Shown here piece after piece: positions 19,431 to 20,318 of a stretch of 20,318 nt of DNA. The translations under genes were made by a program, and so were the position numbers. The stretch's first letter is position 1. Every line of letters starts with the position of its first letter. The notes under the pieces were generated by a model, which did not search any database, had not been told where the DNA came from, and was given only the letters and a program-made list of their open reading frames with translations. Source of the stretch: a virus; the IMG/VR virus record IMGVR_UViG_3300037502_000187, positions 1-20,318 of that record; one strand, written 5' to 3'.

Positions 19431-19654
19431 GCTGTGATCCCCTCAATGGCGCGTGATTGAATTTTTTTGTTCGCCATGTCGTGCATTGTCCAACAATCAC
19501 GATCACCCCAATAAGCGGCCTCTTGATCGTCCTCAACGATTTTGCGAACCTCTTGCATGATTAAAACATTGCGGACAATATCGGCATTGCGTGGGAATTG
19601 ATAATTGAGCCAGTTTTTGAAAAAATTTAAGTATTCTGAACGATTGCTTTTCAT
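19427..19654 (-). CDS. 75-aa hypothetical protein, first gene of the leftward GP88 operon
   Basis: ATG 19654 has AGGTG five bases upstream (AATAGGTGTCAACATG). The product starts MKSNRSEYLNFFKNWLNYQF, continues PRNADIVRNVLIMQEVRKIV and ends with DRDCWTMHDMANKKIQSR. It is a soluble helical protein of mixed charge. No family recognised. Its leader shares the AATAGGTGTCAA string with GP88. It faces the divergent regulatory region at 19655-19790. Confidence 0.55.
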   Translation of the reverse strand: MKSNRSEYLNFFKNWLNYQFPRNADIVRNVLIMQEVRKIVEDDQEAAYWGDRDCWTMHDMANKKIQSRAIEGITA

Positions 19655-19674
19655 GTTGACACCTATTAAAAGTT

Positions 19675-19708
19675 CCTAGTTCTGCTAGGCCAGTAAAGAT
19701 ACTGTATC
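19675..19708. promoter_or_regulatory. Two adjacent short palindromes in the divergent regulatory region
   Basis: CCTAG-TTCTG-CTAGG (19675-19689) and GATACTGTATC (19698-19708) are perfect inverted repeats, lying 20 bases or more before the leftward start at 19654. They are candidate operators for the divergent genes, and the small protein encoded at 19791 is a possible binder. I found no strong -35/-10 pair for the leftward direction here. Confidence 0.45.
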
Positions 19709-19730
19709 AGTAAAAAAAATAAAAAATACT

Positions 19731-19746
19731 AGGACAAACCCTAATA
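19731..19746 (+). promoter_or_regulatory. AGG-N6-CCT-WATA leader element, copy 3
   Basis: AGGACAAACCCTAATA lies 44 bases before ATG 19791 and is followed by TACAAT (19750-19755), a good -10 box with only a poor -35. It shares the arms, spacing and tail of the copies at 12252 and 15969. Confidence 0.5.
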
Positions 19747-19790
19747 AAGTACAATTTATTTAAATTATTTTTATTGGATAGGTGGAAAAC

Positions 19791-20012
19791 ATGGGCAGAC
19801 CATCAAAACCAGATACCCGATATTTCCAGAGAACATTGTCAGACCCTCAAAGAATAGCATTGTTGGCTGCTGGTAAAGGTAACTTATGCCGTGGCTTTGA
19901 GAACATGATTGACCTATACAGTTATGCCCATAACCAAGGGTACAGACCTGGTATGTCATTGAGTATTTTAAATATAGAGATCGCGGGTAAAGAGACAGCC
20001 CTTAATGAGTGA
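19791..20012 (+). CDS. Small putative DNA-binding protein (73 aa)
   Basis: I use ATG 19791 (AGGTGG five bases upstream) rather than the GTG at 19782. The protein begins MGRPSKPDTRYFQRTLSDPQ, with an AT-hook-like GRPSKP. A strand-helix-helix pattern follows, ending CRGFENMIDLYSYAHNQGY, which would suit a ribbon-helix-helix repressor. It ends with a short acidic tail. It is transcribed away from the GP88 operon, with several palindromes between them, so autoregulation and control of the divergent operon are plausible. The family call is tentative. Confidence 0.5.
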   Translation: MGRPSKPDTRYFQRTLSDPQRIALLAAGKGNLCRGFENMIDLYSYAHNQGYRPGMSLSILNIEIAGKETALNE

Positions 20013-20018
20013 ATCAAT

Positions 20019-20047
20019 AGGGAATAGCGTAAGGGATAGATAAGGGA
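20019..20047 (+). repeat. Three AGGGA direct repeats, iteron-like
   Basis: AGGGA occurs at 20019, 20032 and 20043 (13 and 11 bases apart) in a purine-rich stretch, and a weaker ATAGGT follows. The spacing is roughly one helical turn. It may be a protein-binding array or simple purine bias. Confidence 0.3.
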
Positions 20048-20135
20048 ACGGATAGGTAAGACTGGTAAACCAAAACATAAAGGTAACCCTAAAAAGGTAT
20101 CACGATAAAGGTGCTTCAAAGACTCTCACCACTTA

Positions 20136-20172
20136 GTTATAAAACATAACCAATTTAGTTATGACCCATAAC
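20136..20172. promoter_or_regulatory. Paired 15-bp palindromic operator, GTTAT-N5-ATAAC twice
   Basis: GTTATAAAACATAAC (20136-20150) and GTTATGACCCATAAC (20158-20172) have identical inverted arms and unlike centres, and repeat with a period of 22 bases, about two helical turns. Each is preceded by TTA. This is the layout expected of a cooperative dimer-binding repressor ahead of the gene at 20269. Confidence 0.65.
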
Positions 20173-20192
20173 GATTGGTAGGTTGGATTGAT

Positions 20193-20218
20193 GGGGGGGA
20201 GGGGGTTGGTTGGGTTGG
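20193..20218 (+). other. G-quadruplex motif upstream of the last gene
   Basis: The + strand reads G7-A-G5-TTGGTT-G3-TTGG. Four runs of three G can be drawn with loops of 1, 1 and 6 bases, which meets the usual quadruplex rule. A C-rich run at 20236-20243 (CCCCACCC) could pair with it instead. Such G-rich tracts are rare in this AT-leaning window. Confidence 0.6.
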
Positions 20219-20268
20219 TAGATATTTGTGGTACACCCCACCCTCAAAAAAAGCTAAAAAGGAAACAA

Positions 20269-20318
20269 ATGAAAACAACACTAAAGCGTGGACGAGGAAG
20301 ACCAAAAGGAAGCGTCAA
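20269..20318 (+). CDS. N-terminus of an AT-hook-like protein (3' partial)
   Basis: AAAAAGGA five bases or so before ATG 20269 starts a gene cut by the window end. Its first residues, MKTTLKRGRGRPKGSV, contain the AT-hook core GRGRPKGS, which binds the minor groove of AT-rich DNA. The same kind of start also occurs in some phage small terminase subunits and DNA-binding proteins. With only 16 codons visible no choice can be made. Confidence 0.5.
   Translation, partial: MKTTLKRGRGRPKGSV

Noticed and set aside
1-20318. tRNA, rRNA, CRISPR, integrase, attachment site or transposase
   Set aside because: No cloverleaf-like sequence, spaced repeat array, recombinase motif or terminal inverted repeats were seen by eye on either strand; a tRNAscan or repeat search was not possible.

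Overview
The window is a contiguous stretch of a tailed-phage genome, AT-leaning and very tightly packed. Most neighbouring genes share ATGA or TAATG stop/start overlaps. Its contents are virion-internal (ejection-type) proteins, a holin/Rz/Rz1/endolysin lysis cassette, a recombination and nucleotide-metabolism block, a DUF1376 replication protein and DNA-modification enzymes. The overall style resembles podovirus-like phages of freshwater or marine proteobacteria. Several small conserved proteins and the DUF1376, RusA and Mom-like genes suggest a Gram-negative, perhaps Burkholderiales, host; that host call is inference only. I saw no tRNA, rRNA, CRISPR array, integrase or insertion sequence.

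Layout. (1) 3-5544 (+): three large Gln/Ala/Gly-rich proteins, the first cut by the window edge, probably internal virion or DNA-ejection proteins. (2) 5544-8335 (+): a chain of very small membrane or lipoproteins, a coiled-coil membrane protein, a holin-like protein, an i-spanin (Rz) with the o-spanin (Rz1) nested in another frame, and a GH19-type endolysin. (3) 8373-9860 (+): a HExxH protein, an HTH-metallophosphoesterase and a 47-aa membrane protein that starts with TTG. (4) 9853-12069 (-): a convergent operon, in transcription order a conserved acidic protein, a Cys-pair protein, a Sak3-like annealing protein, an SSB-like protein, a winged-helix protein, a small hypothetical and a MazG-like enzyme. 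(5) 12300-18492 (+): the divergent operon, with HTH and DUF1376 proteins, a Mom-like DNA-modification enzyme, a cytosine-5 methyltransferase, RusA, many small accessory proteins and an HNH/Ref-like protein. (6) 18659-19654 (-): a three-gene operon ending in a GP88-family protein followed by two tandem terminators. (7) 19791-20318 (+): a small putative DNA-binding protein, a repeat-rich intergenic region (paired palindromes and a G-quadruplex motif), and the start of an AT-hook-like protein.

How the genes fit together: Sak3, SSB and RusA form an annealing and junction-resolution module. MazG and the phosphoesterase may act on nucleotides or host RNA/DNA ends. The Mom-like protein and the C5 methyltransferase probably modify phage DNA against host restriction. 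The spanins, holin and endolysin complete lysis.

The most notable object is at 14660-15544. A C5 methyltransferase gene contains, in the +1 frame, a second 224-codon ORF with its own Shine-Dalgarno site. The product has motifs (DFRAKTS, two copies of TPT followed by D, LNPMWVEWLMGWPLGWTDLK) that I recognise from a phage protein family. The AGG-N6-CCT element shared by three leader regions and the helically phased operator pair near 20150 also deserve attention.
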